Assembly (NCBI RefSeq): GCF_012910805.1
Contig: NZ_WTVK01000059.1
Coordinates: 1 to 34,508 of the forward strand
DNA length: 34,508 nt
Direction: 5' to 3'
Source of the DNA: Aromatoleum evansii
GTDB taxonomy: Bacteria > Pseudomonadota > Gammaproteobacteria > Burkholderiales > Rhodocyclaceae
The notes under the pieces were generated by a model. It worked only from the letters and a program-made list of their open reading frames with translations, searched no databases and had not been told where the DNA came from. Position 1 is the first letter of the stretch; every line of letters begins with the position of its first letter. Below are positions 8,617 to 17,035 of the stretch, piece by piece. The position numbers were made by a program, and so were the translations under genes.

Positions 8617-10677
8617 ATGTCGTTCTTCCGCACCGTGAAATTCCGCCTGATCGGACTCGGCATCGTGCTGATCGTCGTCGGGGTCCTGGTACGTCAGTTC
8701 GTCATGCTGCCGGCGGTGCGGGACCGCGTGCATGAAGTCGTGGCGGACGCTCAGTTGTCGATCGCGGCCCTCGTCGCGCAGGATCTCGCTGACAGCCTCC
8801 AGATGCGGCGCACCTTGATCGGCGAACTGGCGGCCACGCTGCCCCCTGCGCTGGTGCGCGAGCCCGCGCAGCTCGCGGCGTGGCTCGGCGAGCGCGAACG
8901 CCTGAGCCCGCTCTTTGACCGCGGGCTGCGGGTGCTGCGGCCCGACGGCGAGCCCGTGACGGGCAGTCCCAGGGCCATTGCCGGCGATGCATCGTCCCTG
9001 TCCGCCGTTTCCGGGGCCGACTGGTTCCATGCTGCACTCGGCGCGGAGGGTCCGGTGATCGGCAGGCCCCACCGGGTCGGGGCCGACGGCGCGGCGATCA
9101 TCGTCATGGCGGCAGCGCTGCGCGATGGCGGCGGGCGCGTGCTGGGCGTGCTGGCGGGCGAGCTGCGGCTCGACAAGGGGGGCTTTCTCGACGATCTGCA
9201 GCAGACGCGGCTGGGCGCAAGCGGCGGATTCCTGGTGGTGTCGCCCGCAGACAAGCTGTTCGTCGCCTCGAACGACCCGGCGATGGTGCTCCAGCCCACC
9301 CCGGCGCCTGGCGTCAATCCGCTGCTCGATCGCGCGATGGCGGGCTACCGGGGCACCGGCATGATGGTCGACGCGCAGGGCGAGCAAGAACTCGCGGCCA
9401 TCGCGGCCGTGCCGGACAGCGGATGGCTCGTCGTCGCGCGCATGCCGGCGGCCGACGTGTCGCAGCCGGTCGCGGAGCTGCGTCGCCTGCTGTGGCGCAA
9501 TTCGTTCGGGACGATGATCGGCTTGAGCCTCATCCTGTTGGTGGTGATGCCGCGCCTGCTGCGTTCGCTGACGGACGCGGCCCGTTCGATTCGCGAGATG
9601 GCCGAAGGCAGACGGGAACTCGCCCCCCTGGCCGTGACGCGCCAGGACGAGGTCGGCGACCTCCTGCTCGGATTCAACCGCCTGGTGACCAGGCTGCACG
9701 ACAAGGAGCAGGCCCTGCTGCAGACCCTGAAGCAGCTCGACCAGCTCGCGGGAACGGATGCGCTGACCGGGGCGTGGAATCGGCGCCAGTTCTACGACGT
9801 CGTGGCGCAGGAAGTCGAGCGTTCCCGCCGCTATCGTCATCCCCTTGCGCTGATCCTGCTCGACGTCGATCTGTTCAAGGGAATCAACGACCGCCACGGC
9901 CACGTCAGGGGCGACGAGGTCCTGCAGACGGTCGCGGGCTGCATCCGCAGCGCGCTGCGCAAGCCGGATTCGCTGACCCGCTGGGGCGGCGAGGAGTTTC
10001 TCGTGCTCCTGCCCGAGACCGATCTTGCGAGCGCGGCGGTGCTGGCCGAGCGCGCACGGGCCTGCGTCGCCGCGCACCCGATCGCAGGCGTCGGCCGCGT
10101 CACGGCGAGTTTCGGGGTGGCCGAGCTGGGCGATGCCGAGTCCCGCGACGAATGGATCGCGCGCGCCGATGCGGCGCTCTACCGCGCCAAGCAGGGCGGG
10201 CGCAACCGCGTCGAGGCCGACCATTCGGTGGCGGGCAGCACGGCCGAGCAGGACGGACTGGTCAAGCTCGCCTGGCACACTTCCTATCAGAGCGGCGATC
10301 CCGAACTGGACGCCGAACACCGCGAGCTGTTCGACGAAATCAACGCGCTCTGGGCCCTGATCGTCGCGGAGCGGCCCAGCGGGGAGATTTGCGCGCGCAT
10401 CGACGCGCTGTACCGCACGATGGTGCACCATTTCCGCGACGAAGAACGGCTCCTGCAGCGCATCGGCTACCCCGACCTCGCCGCGCATGTCCGGATGCAC
10501 GAGGCCCTCGCCGTGAAGGCGGAGGCCTTGATCGCGGATTTCCACCGCGGCGGCGCGGACTTCGGCGCGCTCTTCACTTTCCTCGCCCACGACATGGTCG
10601 CCAAGCACATCGTCAGCCAGGACCGCGCCTATTTCCCCTATCTGGGCGCGGCCGTGCCGGAGAGACTCCCCGCATGA
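8617..10677 (+). CDS. Membrane diguanylate cyclase with cache, HAMP, GGDEF and hemerythrin domains
   Basis: A 686-residue sensor enzyme that would make c-di-GMP from two GTP. A transmembrane helix (about 8-30) precedes a periplasmic cache-like region (about 31-295), a second helix (FGTMIGLSLILLVVMP), a HAMP segment and a GGDEF domain. GGEEF (457-461) is an active-site version. RKPD five residues earlier is an intact inhibitory I-site. The C-terminus is a hemerythrin domain with the di-iron ligand pattern (AEH, HFRDE, HVRMH, HIVSQD), expected to bind oxygen or sense redox state. The cyclase thus sits between an external sensor and a cytoplasmic oxygen sensor. ATG 8617 is chosen because it directly precedes the first membrane helix; an in-frame ATG at 8554 is less likely. 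The stop overlaps the next gene by four bases (ATGA). Confidence 0.93.
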   Translation: MSFFRTVKFRLIGLGIVLIVVGVLVRQFVMLPAVRDRVHEVVADAQLSIAALVAQDLADSLQMRRTLIGELAATLPPALVREPAQLAAWLGERERLSPLFDRGLRVLRPDGEPVTGSPRAIAGDASSLSAVSGADWFHAALGAEGPVIGRPHRVGADGAAIIVMAAALRDGGGRVLGVLAGELRLDKGGFLDDLQQTRLGASGGFLVVSPADKLFVASNDPAMVLQPTPAPGVNPLLDRAMAGYRGTGMMVDAQGEQELAAIAAVPDSGWLVVARMPAADVSQPVAELRRLLWRNSFGTMIGLSLILLVVMPRLLRSLTDAARSIREMAEGRRELAPLAVTRQDEVGDLLLGFNRLVTRLHDKEQALLQTLKQLDQLAGTDALTGAWNRRQFYDVVAQEVERSRRYRHPLALILLDVDLFKGINDRHGHVRGDEVLQTVAGCIRSALRKPDSLTRWGGEEFLVLLPETDLASAAVLAERARACVAAHPIAGVGRVTASFGVAELGDAESRDEWIARADAALYRAKQGGRNRVEADHSVAGSTAEQDGLVKLAWHTSYQSGDPELDAEHRELFDEINALWALIVAERPSGEICARIDALYRTMVHHFRDEERLLQRIGYPDLAAHVRMHEALAVKAEALIADFHRGGADFGALFTFLAHDMVAKHIVSQDRAYFPYLGAAVPERLPA

Positions 10678-11165
10678 AGACCCTGCTGATCGTCTATCAC
10701 ACCATGACCGGCGGCACGCTGCAGATGGCGCGCGCCGCCGCCGCTGGCGCCGCTGCCGACGGCTCGGTCGCGGTGCGGCTGTTGCATGCGCACGAGGCGG
10801 GCGCCGACGACGTCCTGGCCGCGGATGGCTACATCTTCGCCACGCCGGAGAACCTGGCGGCGATCTCGGGCCAGATGAAGGACTTCTTCGATCGCACCTA
10901 CTATGCGGCGCTGGACCGCATCAATGGCCGCCCCTACGCGACGCTCGTGTGCGCGGGCAGCGACGGCAGCAACGCGGTCAGGCAGATCGAGCGCATCGCG
11001 ACCGGGTGGCGGCTGAAGCCGGTCGCGCCGGCCGTGATCGTGTGCACCCATGCGCAGACGCCCGACGAGATCCTGCGGGCGAAGCGCATCGAGGCGGAGG
11101 AGCTCGGCCGTTGCGAAGAGCTGGGCGCAGGCATTGCAGCAGGTCTGGCGCTGGGAATCTTCTGA
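10674..11165 (+). CDS. Flavodoxin-like NAD(P)H/FMN reductase family protein
   Basis: A 163-residue cytoplasmic protein with a flavodoxin fold. The N-terminus LLIVYHTMTGGTLQMA matches the phosphate-binding loop for FMN, and GYIFATPENLAAISGQMKDF resembles the second flavin loop of the NAD(P)H-dependent FMN reductase/flavodoxin family. It would carry or use FMN in electron transfer; the partner is unknown. Its ATG overlaps the stop of the hemerythrin-diguanylate cyclase (ATGA), so the two are probably translated together. That suggests a redox link to the hemerythrin domain, which is inference. arsC follows after 49 bases. Confidence 0.85.
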   Translation: MKTLLIVYHTMTGGTLQMARAAAAGAAADGSVAVRLLHAHEAGADDVLAADGYIFATPENLAAISGQMKDFFDRTYYAALDRINGRPYATLVCAGSDGSNAVRQIERIATGWRLKPVAPAVIVCTHAQTPDEILRAKRIEAEELGRCEELGAGIAAGLALGIF

Positions 11166-11214
11166 AGCCGGTCGGCGCCGCACCTCCCATCACGTTTCCA
11201 TAAGCAGATCTTCC

Positions 11215-11574
11215 ATGACCGACGTAACCATCTATCACAACCCGCGCTGCGGCAATTCTCGCGGCGCACTGCAGATCCTGCGCGAGCGCGGCATCGAGCC
11301 GCGTGTCGTCGAGTACCTGAAGACGCCGCCGGGCCGCGACGAGCTCGTCGGACTGATCGCGGCCAGCGGACTCAAGGTGCGCGCGATCATGCGCGACAAG
11401 GAGGCCGTGTTCGCCGAACTCGGCCTCGGTTCGCCGGAGCGCAGCGACGAGGAACTGATCGACGCGATGCTTGCCCATCCGGTCCTGATCAACCGCCCGA
11501 TCGTCGTGACGCCGCTGGGCACGCGGTTGTGCCGGCCGCCGGAGCGGGTGCTGGACATCCTGCCGCCGGCCTGA
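11215..11574 (+). CDS. arsC: Arsenate reductase (glutaredoxin type)
   Basis: A 119-residue ArsC that reduces arsenate to arsenite using glutathione and glutaredoxin. It closely resembles the plasmid and E. coli enzymes: TIYHNPRCGNSRGAL holds the catalytic Cys12, and RPIVVTPLGTRLCRPPE contains the conserved arginines of the active site. Length is standard. No arsR, arsB or other arsenic gene is nearby; instead it follows a flavodoxin-like gene in the same direction. It may serve general detoxification or a related ArsC/Spx-family role. The start has a weak ribosome site (AGCAGATC). Confidence 0.93.
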   Translation: MTDVTIYHNPRCGNSRGALQILRERGIEPRVVEYLKTPPGRDELVGLIAASGLKVRAIMRDKEAVFAELGLGSPERSDEELIDAMLAHPVLINRPIVVTPLGTRLCRPPERVLDILPPA

Positions 11575-11919
11575 GGCGCCGCGTCCCGCCCGGACGCACA
11601 CCTTTGGCTCACGACACGGCCGCATTGTCACCAATGTGGTGCGGCCGGTACGCCCATCGGAAATCAGGCACCGCGCAGTTCATTGTTTTTATTGACTTGT
11701 TTCTCCACTGGGCGGCGGCCCGGATTATGCATGACCTCAGACGAGCGTCGATTGCCGCAATGAGCGCTATCGGATAGCTCACCCGGCGACGCAGGGCGGT
11801 GGTCGACGATTGTCGACATCAACCCGCCTGCGCCGACTCGGTGAAAGCCTGTTTGTTTTCCAGGACGGCTGAAAGGAAGACCTCCCGGTCTTCTCCCTTC
11901 TTTCAAGAGGAGACATGCC
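11575..11919. other. Intergenic stretch between arsC and the CBS gene
   Basis: No gene is supportable in this stretch. It holds a hairpin after arsC (CGGCCGCA 11617-11624 with TGCGGCCG 11640-11647; alternative inner pairing CACCA/TGGTG at 11629-11641). There is an AT-richer patch near 11680-11702 including TTGACT, but no matching -10 box is evident. A 7-bp stem (GAAGACC 11876-11882, GGTCTTC 11887-11893, loop TCCC) lies just before the ribosome site of the CBS gene. Confidence 0.5.
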
Positions 11920-12354
11920 ATGCCACACCGCCCCATTCGCGAAGTCATCGGCCAACGCCCATTTCCCACGGTCTCGCCGGGCACCACGATCCGCCATTCG
12001 TCGATCATCATGCGTGAGATGAAGTCCTCGGCCGTTCTGGTCGTGGACAAGGGGAAGCTGCTCGGTATCCTGACGGAGCGGGACATCGTGTTCCGGGTCG
12101 TCGCCCTGGGACTCGATCCGGCCGCCACGCCGGTCGAGAGCATCATGACGACGAAGGTGCAGACGATCCACAAGGACAAGCCGTTCGGGCATGCCCTGCA
12201 CCTGATGTACGAGGGCGGATTCCGCCACATGCCGGTGGTGGACGGCCGCGGGACGCCGGTCGGCCTGCTCGCCGCCCACGACGCGCTCGACATCGACGGG
12301 CTTCAGTTGGGGCAGGATCTGGTGCGCCGCGAGGAAATCTCGGTCATCCTCTGA
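11920..12354 (+). CDS. Protein with two CBS domains
   Basis: A 144-residue cytoplasmic protein made of a tandem CBS pair (Bateman module), about residues 10-65 and 75-135. SSAVLVVDKGKLLGILTERD and RHMPVVDGRGTPVGLLAAHD are the typical nucleotide-facing repeats. Such stand-alone proteins bind adenine nucleotides and usually regulate a partner; none is evident here. ATG 11920 is preferred because GAGGAG lies 8 bases upstream; an ATG at 11915 is in another frame. A small hairpin just upstream may influence translation. Confidence 0.88.
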   Translation: MPHRPIREVIGQRPFPTVSPGTTIRHSSIIMREMKSSAVLVVDKGKLLGILTERDIVFRVVALGLDPAATPVESIMTTKVQTIHKDKPFGHALHLMYEGGFRHMPVVDGRGTPVGLLAAHDALDIDGLQLGQDLVRREEISVIL

Positions 12355-12433
12355 CGCACAGCCGGGTCGTCGCACTGCCTATGGCGGTGCGGCGGCGCGC
12401 GACGCGCAGCTGACCCGCTCCCTCAAGCGAGGA

Positions 12434-13459
12434 TCACGCAGGGTGACGGCGTTCCCGCGCATCGCGCCGGAACGCGGCCGGGGTTTGTCCGAAGCGCCGC
12501 CTGAACATTTTCCCGAGGTAGCTGACGTCGGCGATGCCGACCTCGTCGGCGAGCACCGCAAGGCTGTGATCCGAGTTCAGCAGGCGCCATTGCAGGTGCT
12601 GCAGGCGCATCTCGCGCCAGTATTCGGACGCGGTCACGCCATGGGCGTCGACGAACAGGCGGTCCAGTTGCCGCCGGCTGATGCCGATCGCGCACGCGAG
12701 TTCGTCCGACGACTTGTCCGAGGCGAGCAACGTGCGCATCAGCGCGATCGCCCGCCCGACGTGACGCCCGCTCGCCGCCTCCTCGTCGAGCGATCGGAGC
12801 GGGTGACGGCTGCTGCGCGCTTCATCCACCAGCATGTCCGCCAGCCCCTTCAGCGCCCGGGCTCGCCCGCAGGCGCGCGCGAGAATCTCGACGGCAAGGT
12901 CGATCGCCGCACTCCCACCCGCGCAGGAAATGCGGTCGCCGTCAAAACAGTACAGCTGCTCGCTCACAACCTCGATGCGCGGATAGGACGCGCGGAATTC
13001 GACCTCATGCCGCCAATGCACGGCGACACGGTGCCCGGCGAGCAGGCCGCAGGCCGCAAACAGGAAGCTGGCGTTGTCGATCGCGACGAGCCGAACCCCC
13101 CGCGCCGCCGCACCGCGCAGGACGCTGCGGTAACGCGGCGCCAGCGCCTCGGTGGCCGCCGCGCTGCGGCCCCCGAACACGACCAGATAGTCGTAATCCG
13201 CGTAGCGGAGCTCCGCAGGCGTGAGCTCGACCCGCACGGCCACGCCGCTGCTCGACTCCACATAACCCGGCTCGAGCCCGAGCACCCGCCAGCTGCAATA
13301 GCGTTGCCGGCTGTAGTCCTCGTCGTCGGCGGCGAAGCGCAGCTTGTCGAGGAAACCGCCGAAGGGAAGCATGGCGAACTCGGGCAGCGGCAAGAGCAGG
13401 AAGCGAATATCCGGGACGGGAGTCCGGGCGTTCATGTCCGGCATGTCCACATTCTCCAT
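12434..13459 (-). CDS. GlxA-type AraC-family transcriptional regulator
   Basis: A 341-residue regulator with an N-terminal DJ-1/PfpI-like domain (about 15-200; includes DYLVVFGG and VRLVAIDNASFLFAACGLL). The C-terminal AraC-type double helix-turn-helix (about 235-335) includes SDELACAIGISRRQLDRLF and LAVLADEVGIADVSYLGKMF. These GlxA-like proteins usually activate transport or catabolic genes for amines and amino-acid derivatives. It is divergent from a LysE-family exporter 76 bases away and is the natural candidate to control it. Starts at 13459, 13444 and 13435 are all possible; GGAG about 9 bases before 13444 gives that one support too. Confidence 0.9.
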   Translation of the reverse strand: MENVDMPDMNARTPVPDIRFLLLPLPEFAMLPFGGFLDKLRFAADDEDYSRQRYCSWRVLGLEPGYVESSSGVAVRVELTPAELRYADYDYLVVFGGRSAAATEALAPRYRSVLRGAAARGVRLVAIDNASFLFAACGLLAGHRVAVHWRHEVEFRASYPRIEVVSEQLYCFDGDRISCAGGSAAIDLAVEILARACGRARALKGLADMLVDEARSSRHPLRSLDEEAASGRHVGRAIALMRTLLASDKSSDELACAIGISRRQLDRLFVDAHGVTASEYWREMRLQHLQWRLLNSDHSLAVLADEVGIADVSYLGKMFRRRFGQTPAAFRRDARERRHPA

Positions 13460-13535
13460 CGATCCGTCCAGATCTTACCATCGAGTCGGCCGACACCCGC
13501 CTAGACTGTGCCTCGTGACGGAAGGAGGAATGCCG

Positions 13536-14147
13536 ATGGCGCTGCAAACCTGGTTCATCTATCTCGTGGCGGTCTTGGGGCTCTCGATCACCCCCGGTCC
13601 CAACGGCCTGCTGGCCCTGACGCATGGTGCGCTGCATGGGCCGCGGATGGCGCTGTTCACGATCCTGGGCGGCGTCACCGGCTTCATCGGCCTGATCGCG
13701 CTGGCGATGTTCGGCCTCGGTGCGCTCCTGCAAGTATCCGCGGACGCGCTCCTGGTGCTGAAATGGGTTGGCGGGTGCTATCTCGTGTGGCTCGGCGTGC
13801 AACTATGGCGGGCGCCGGCCCTGCATCCGGACGCCGTCGCTGCCCAAGACACGCCGCGCGGCGCGGCCCTCTTCCGCCAGGGACTGCTTGCGGCGATCTC
13901 GAACCCGAAGGTGCTGCTCTTCTACGGCGCCTTCCTCCCGCAGTTCATCGACCCCGAGCGCGCCCTGCCGACCCAGTTCCTGGTCATGGCGCTGAGCTTC
14001 GCGGCGGTGGAGTTCCTCGTCGAACTCAGCCTGGCACGCCTCGCGCACCGCATCCGGCCGTGGCTGGAACGCGGCGGCAAGCGCTTCAATCGCGTCTGCG
14101 GGACCTTCTTCGCGGCAATCGGAGCGAGCCTGCCGATGACGCACTAG
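13536..14147 (+). CDS. LysE/RhtB-family amino-acid exporter
   Basis: A 203-residue inner-membrane exporter of amino acids or related compounds. The signature SITPGPNGLLALTHGALHG lies in the first membrane segment region, followed by several hydrophobic helices (TILGGVTGFIGLIALAMFGL, LKWVGGCYLVWLGVQLW) and SNPKVLLFYGAFLPQF. ATG 13536 is preferred over 13530 because GGAGG (13524-13528) is 7 bases upstream. The substrate is unknown. The divergent GlxA-type regulator suggests induction by the compound exported. Confidence 0.92.
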   Translation: MALQTWFIYLVAVLGLSITPGPNGLLALTHGALHGPRMALFTILGGVTGFIGLIALAMFGLGALLQVSADALLVLKWVGGCYLVWLGVQLWRAPALHPDAVAAQDTPRGAALFRQGLLAAISNPKVLLFYGAFLPQFIDPERALPTQFLVMALSFAAVEFLVELSLARLAHRIRPWLERGGKRFNRVCGTFFAAIGASLPMTH

Positions 14148-14230
14148 CAGGCGGCGAAAACCGTCGCGCCTCGTGCTCACCGGATCCCGCTCACCCTGGC
14201 GCCGATCCCTGAATCGCTCGGCGTCCGGGC

Positions 14231-14236
14231 TACAAT
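14231..14236 (+). promoter_or_regulatory. Candidate -10 box of the Ycf46-like ATPase gene
   Basis: TACAAT in the context GGGCTACAATCGCG lies 28 bases upstream of the start. The -35 region is weak (CTGAAT at 14209-14214, spacing 16). The same GGCTAnAAT style appears at the tRNA promoter in this window. Confidence 0.45.
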
Positions 14237-14264
14237 CGCGCGTCGCCCTCCCTATCCAATTGCC

Positions 14265-15821
14265 ATGCCCGATTTCCGCGAGCTCTCCACCCTCCTGCGC
14301 TCCCGCATGCCGCTCATCGCCATCGAGACGGTCGAAGAAGCGAAGGCGATGCGCCTTCTCGACCGGGCCGCGCGCGAACTGGGCGCCCAGTGCTTCTGCT
14401 GGACCGTCGCGGACGGCTTGGCCCACACCAACTTCCGCTACGGTTCGGCGCGCCCGACGGGGCTTTTCGCGATGGTGGAGCAGGTCGACGAGCCCGATCG
14501 CGAGGCGAACGACCACCGCCAGGCGATCCCCGACACCCAGGCGCTGCAGTCCGCCCTGCATTTCATCGACAAGCGTGCGGGGAAGGGTCTGTATGTGCTC
14601 TTCGACCCGCACCCCTTCCTCGAGGACCCGGTGGTTGCGCGCCTGCTGCGCGAGATCGTGCTCGATCACCCGGTCGCCGAGCGGACGATCGTGCTCGTCG
14701 CACCGCGCATGGACTTGCCCGCCGAGCTGGCGCGCCACGCAGTACGCATGTCGCTCGCGATCCCCGATCTGCCGCGCGTGCGCGAGATCCTGCGCGACGA
14801 GATCGCCCTGCAGAAGCAGGCGAGCGGCCAGCCGGTGCGCGGCGAGCCGGAGGTCATGACGAGCCTCCTCCACCAAGTGGTGGGGCTGCCGGAGGAAGAC
14901 GTGCGGCGCCTCATCCGCAACGCCGTGCGCGACGACGGCCTGATCACGGCGGGCGATCTCGAGCGCATCGCCCGCTACAAGCAGGACATGCTCGGCGGGA
15001 GTGCCCTGGAGGTCGAGATGAGCGCGCTCGGGCCGCAGGACATCGGCGGGCTCGCACGCCTCAAGCGCTGGCTGGAGTTGCGCCGGCCGGTGTTCACCGG
15101 CGAGCGCAGCGTGCCCGGCCTGCCCACGCCCAAGGGGGCGCTGCTGCTGGGCGTTCAGGGCGCCGGCAAGAGCATGGCGGCGCGCGTCACGGCGGGAAGC
15201 TGGCGCGTGCCCCTGCTGCGCCTCGACTTCGCCGGCCTCTATGACAAGTTCACCGGCGAGACCGAGCGCAAGCTGCGCGAGGCATTGCGCGCGGCCGAGG
15301 CGATGGCGCCGGCTGTGCTGTGGATCGACGAAATCGAGAAGGGCCTGTCGACGGGCGATTCGGAAAGCGACGGCGGGATCTCGCGCAGACTCCTCGGCAG
15401 CCTGCTCACCTGGATGGCCGAGCGCAAGTCGCGCGTCTTCCTCGTCGCCACCGCCAACGACATCTCGGCCCTGCCGCCCGAGCTGATGCGCAAGGGGCGC
15501 TTCGACGAAATCTTCTTCGTCGATCTCCCCGCGCCCGATGTGCGCCAGGACATCCTGCGCATCCATCTCGCCCGGCGCGGGCTGGCTCCCGAAGCGTTCG
15601 ACCTCGCGGCCATCGCCGCCGCCACCGAGGGCTTCTCGGGCGCAGAGCTCGAGCAGCTCGTCGTCGCGGCCCTGTATGAGACGCTCGCCGGCGAGGCGAC
15701 GCTCTCGAATGAACACCTCCTGCGCGAAGCCGCGGCGACGCGTCCGCTCGCGCAGGTCATGGGCGAGAAGATCGAGGCCCTGCGCGCCTGGGCGGCCGAG
15801 CGCTGCGTACCGGCAGACTGA
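14265..15821 (+). CDS. AAA+ ATPase of the Ycf46 type
   Basis: A 518-residue ATPase. The N-terminal half (1-260) is a degenerate or inactive AAA-like domain (MPLIAIETVEEAKAM, KGLYVLFDPHPFLEDP, RTIVLVAPR). The C-terminal half is a full AAA+ module with Walker A GVQGAGKS (296-303), Walker B AVLWIDEIEKG (about 350-360), sensor 1 FLVATANDI and the arginine-finger region MRKGRFDEIFFVDLP. This matches the Ycf46 family known from chloroplast genomes and cyanobacteria, where it has been linked to regulation of inorganic carbon use or photosynthesis. In a proteobacterium its role is open. It stands alone with its own likely promoter. Confidence 0.88.
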   Translation: MPDFRELSTLLRSRMPLIAIETVEEAKAMRLLDRAARELGAQCFCWTVADGLAHTNFRYGSARPTGLFAMVEQVDEPDREANDHRQAIPDTQALQSALHFIDKRAGKGLYVLFDPHPFLEDPVVARLLREIVLDHPVAERTIVLVAPRMDLPAELARHAVRMSLAIPDLPRVREILRDEIALQKQASGQPVRGEPEVMTSLLHQVVGLPEEDVRRLIRNAVRDDGLITAGDLERIARYKQDMLGGSALEVEMSALGPQDIGGLARLKRWLELRRPVFTGERSVPGLPTPKGALLLGVQGAGKSMAARVTAGSWRVPLLRLDFAGLYDKFTGETERKLREALRAAEAMAPAVLWIDEIEKGLSTGDSESDGGISRRLLGSLLTWMAERKSRVFLVATANDISALPPELMRKGRFDEIFFVDLPAPDVRQDILRIHLARRGLAPEAFDLAAIAAATEGFSGAELEQLVVAALYETLAGEATLSNEHLLREAAATRPLAQVMGEKIEALRAWAAERCVPAD

Positions 15822-15900
15822 CCAGCATGGCCGGCAACACCGCGCCAGACCACGATTCACCTTCCCGGCCGCCTGTCCGGCTTCGACAAGGGGGAACGCG

Positions 15901-16380
15901 ATGCGCGCCGTATGGATCTCCGCACTGAGCACGCTGGCGCTGGGCGTCGGTCTTTTCTGCTATCTCGCGCCCCTCGATCCGGGCGTGCTGGCGCTGCAGT
16001 TCGCCTTCACGCCCAGGAGCTTCGGGCAGATCGTCCACTTCTGGTCATCGGCCGATCTCGCGCGTTACCGCAGCCACCTGCCCGCGGACTTCGCTTTTCT
16101 GTTCGCCTACGGCCTCTTCGGCTATCTGTTGGCGACGCGCACGGGCGTGACGGCCGCGCGGGGGCCGGCGTTCCGTCGCGTCCTGAGCTGGCTCCTGCCG
16201 GTCGCCGCGTGCTTCGACGCGATCGAGAATGCGCTGCACTGGTGGCTCACGGAGATGCCGCGCTTCGGTGTGGCGCCGCTGTACGCGGCATCGGGTGCTG
16301 CGTCGTCGCTGAAGTGGCTGCTCGTTTTCGGCTTCGGGCTGATGCTTGCCTACGCCGCCTACCGTGCCGAGGAGGACTGA
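15901..16380 (+). CDS. Small four-helix membrane protein of unknown function
   Basis: A 159-residue hydrophobic protein with about four membrane helices: residues 5-26 (ISALSTLALGVGLFCYL), 62-80 (FAFLFAYGLFGYLLAT), 95-112 (VLSWLLPVAACFDAIEN) and 130-152 (SLKWLLVFGFGLMLAYAAY). The second helix-loop carries FDAIENALHWW, a polar/aromatic stretch that may be functional. GGGGG lies about 7 bases before the ATG. I do not recognise the family with confidence. It is 79 bases behind the Ycf46-like gene on the same strand and may be co-transcribed. Confidence 0.8.
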   Translation: MRAVWISALSTLALGVGLFCYLAPLDPGVLALQFAFTPRSFGQIVHFWSSADLARYRSHLPADFAFLFAYGLFGYLLATRTGVTAARGPAFRRVLSWLLPVAACFDAIENALHWWLTEMPRFGVAPLYAASGAASSLKWLLVFGFGLMLAYAAYRAEED

Positions 16381-16446
16381 CCCCGTAACGCGCTCGCCTT
16401 AGCGACATCCCTGACCGACCCCGGCGAACGGCCCCGCTCTTCGTCC

Positions 16447-16845
16447 CTACCCGTGCTCGAACAGCACGCGGCAGTCGCTGCGCGCGCCGCACATCACCGC
16501 CTCGGCAAGCTGCTCGACCGCGTCCATGTTGTGTGCGTGATTGTGGAGAGGGATGCGCACGGTGCGGCCGCCGAGCCGGGCGGGGGCTTCGCTGATCACG
16601 TGGGCGAGGGGCGGAAGCACCGCGCCAGGGCGTGAACTCGCTGGCACGACGAGGGGCAGCGGGGATTCGACGGCGGTTTCGATCGGGGACGCCGGTGCGG
16701 TGAGGAGCCTGCACAGCACGGACGTCGAACGGTCATACCAGCACGCCCACACCGTTTCGGCATCGTCTGCCGCGGCCCGGCCGGATGCGCCGACGCCGCA
16801 CGCGAGAACGCCAAGACCGGCCAGATATGCATGAAGCGTTCCCAT
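16447..16845 (-). CDS. Small exported protein with four cysteines
   Basis: A 132-residue protein beginning MGTLHAYLAGLGVLACGVGA. It has a hydrophobic N-terminal stretch and an AAADDAE junction typical of a signal peptide. The mature part holds four Cys (in VWACWYDR, VLCRLL, VMCGARS and DCRVLF), which could form two disulphides in the periplasm. GAGGGA precedes ATG 16845, so this start is preferred over the upstream in-frame ATG at 16965, which would bury the signal peptide. I do not recognise the family. It converges with the membrane protein gene to its left. Confidence 0.68.
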   Translation of the reverse strand: MGTLHAYLAGLGVLACGVGASGRAAADDAETVWACWYDRSTSVLCRLLTAPASPIETAVESPLPLVVPASSRPGAVLPPLAHVISEAPARLGGRTVRIPLHNHAHNMDAVEQLAEAVMCGARSDCRVLFEHG

Positions 16846-16920
16846 GAAATGTCCCTCGTATATCCCTGGGGCATTGTAGGGAACGTCCGTGCGCGGCACG
16901 CGGTAATCCCTCACGACCGG

Positions 16921-16946
16921 CCTTGTCGATAGTCCATGCGACAAGG
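16921..16946. other. Inverted repeat upstream of the tRNA promoter
   Basis: CCTTGTCG (16921-16928) and CGACAAGG (16939-16946) are perfect 8-bp arms with a 10-base spacer, ending one base before the -35 box of the tRNA-Leu promoter. It may be a regulator site or structural DNA. Confidence 0.4.
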
Positions 16947-16947
16947 A

Positions 16948-16978
16948 TTGACGAGACCCGGGCATCCCGGGCTATAAT
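16948..16978 (+). promoter_or_regulatory. Promoter of tRNA-Leu
   Basis: TTGACG (16948-16953) and a perfect TATAAT (16973-16978) are separated by 19 bases, longer than usual. The spacer contains two CCCGGG boxes. Transcription would begin about 50 bases before the tRNA, leaving a leader to be processed. Confidence 0.65.
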
Positions 16979-17035
16979 CCGCGCCCTTCCGCAGTCACTG
17001 CTGTTTGCCCCGCGCAGGCGCAGTAACGCGACGAA

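Noticed and set aside
8437-10608. A 723-codon minus-strand frame opposite the hemerythrin cyclase
   Set aside because: It is the antisense of a gene with GGDEF and hemerythrin motifs; composition His/Arg/Ala-rich, no motif.
13803-15932. A 709-codon minus-strand frame opposite the Ycf46-like ATPase
   Set aside because: It is the antisense of a clear AAA+ gene and crosses the end of the LysE gene.
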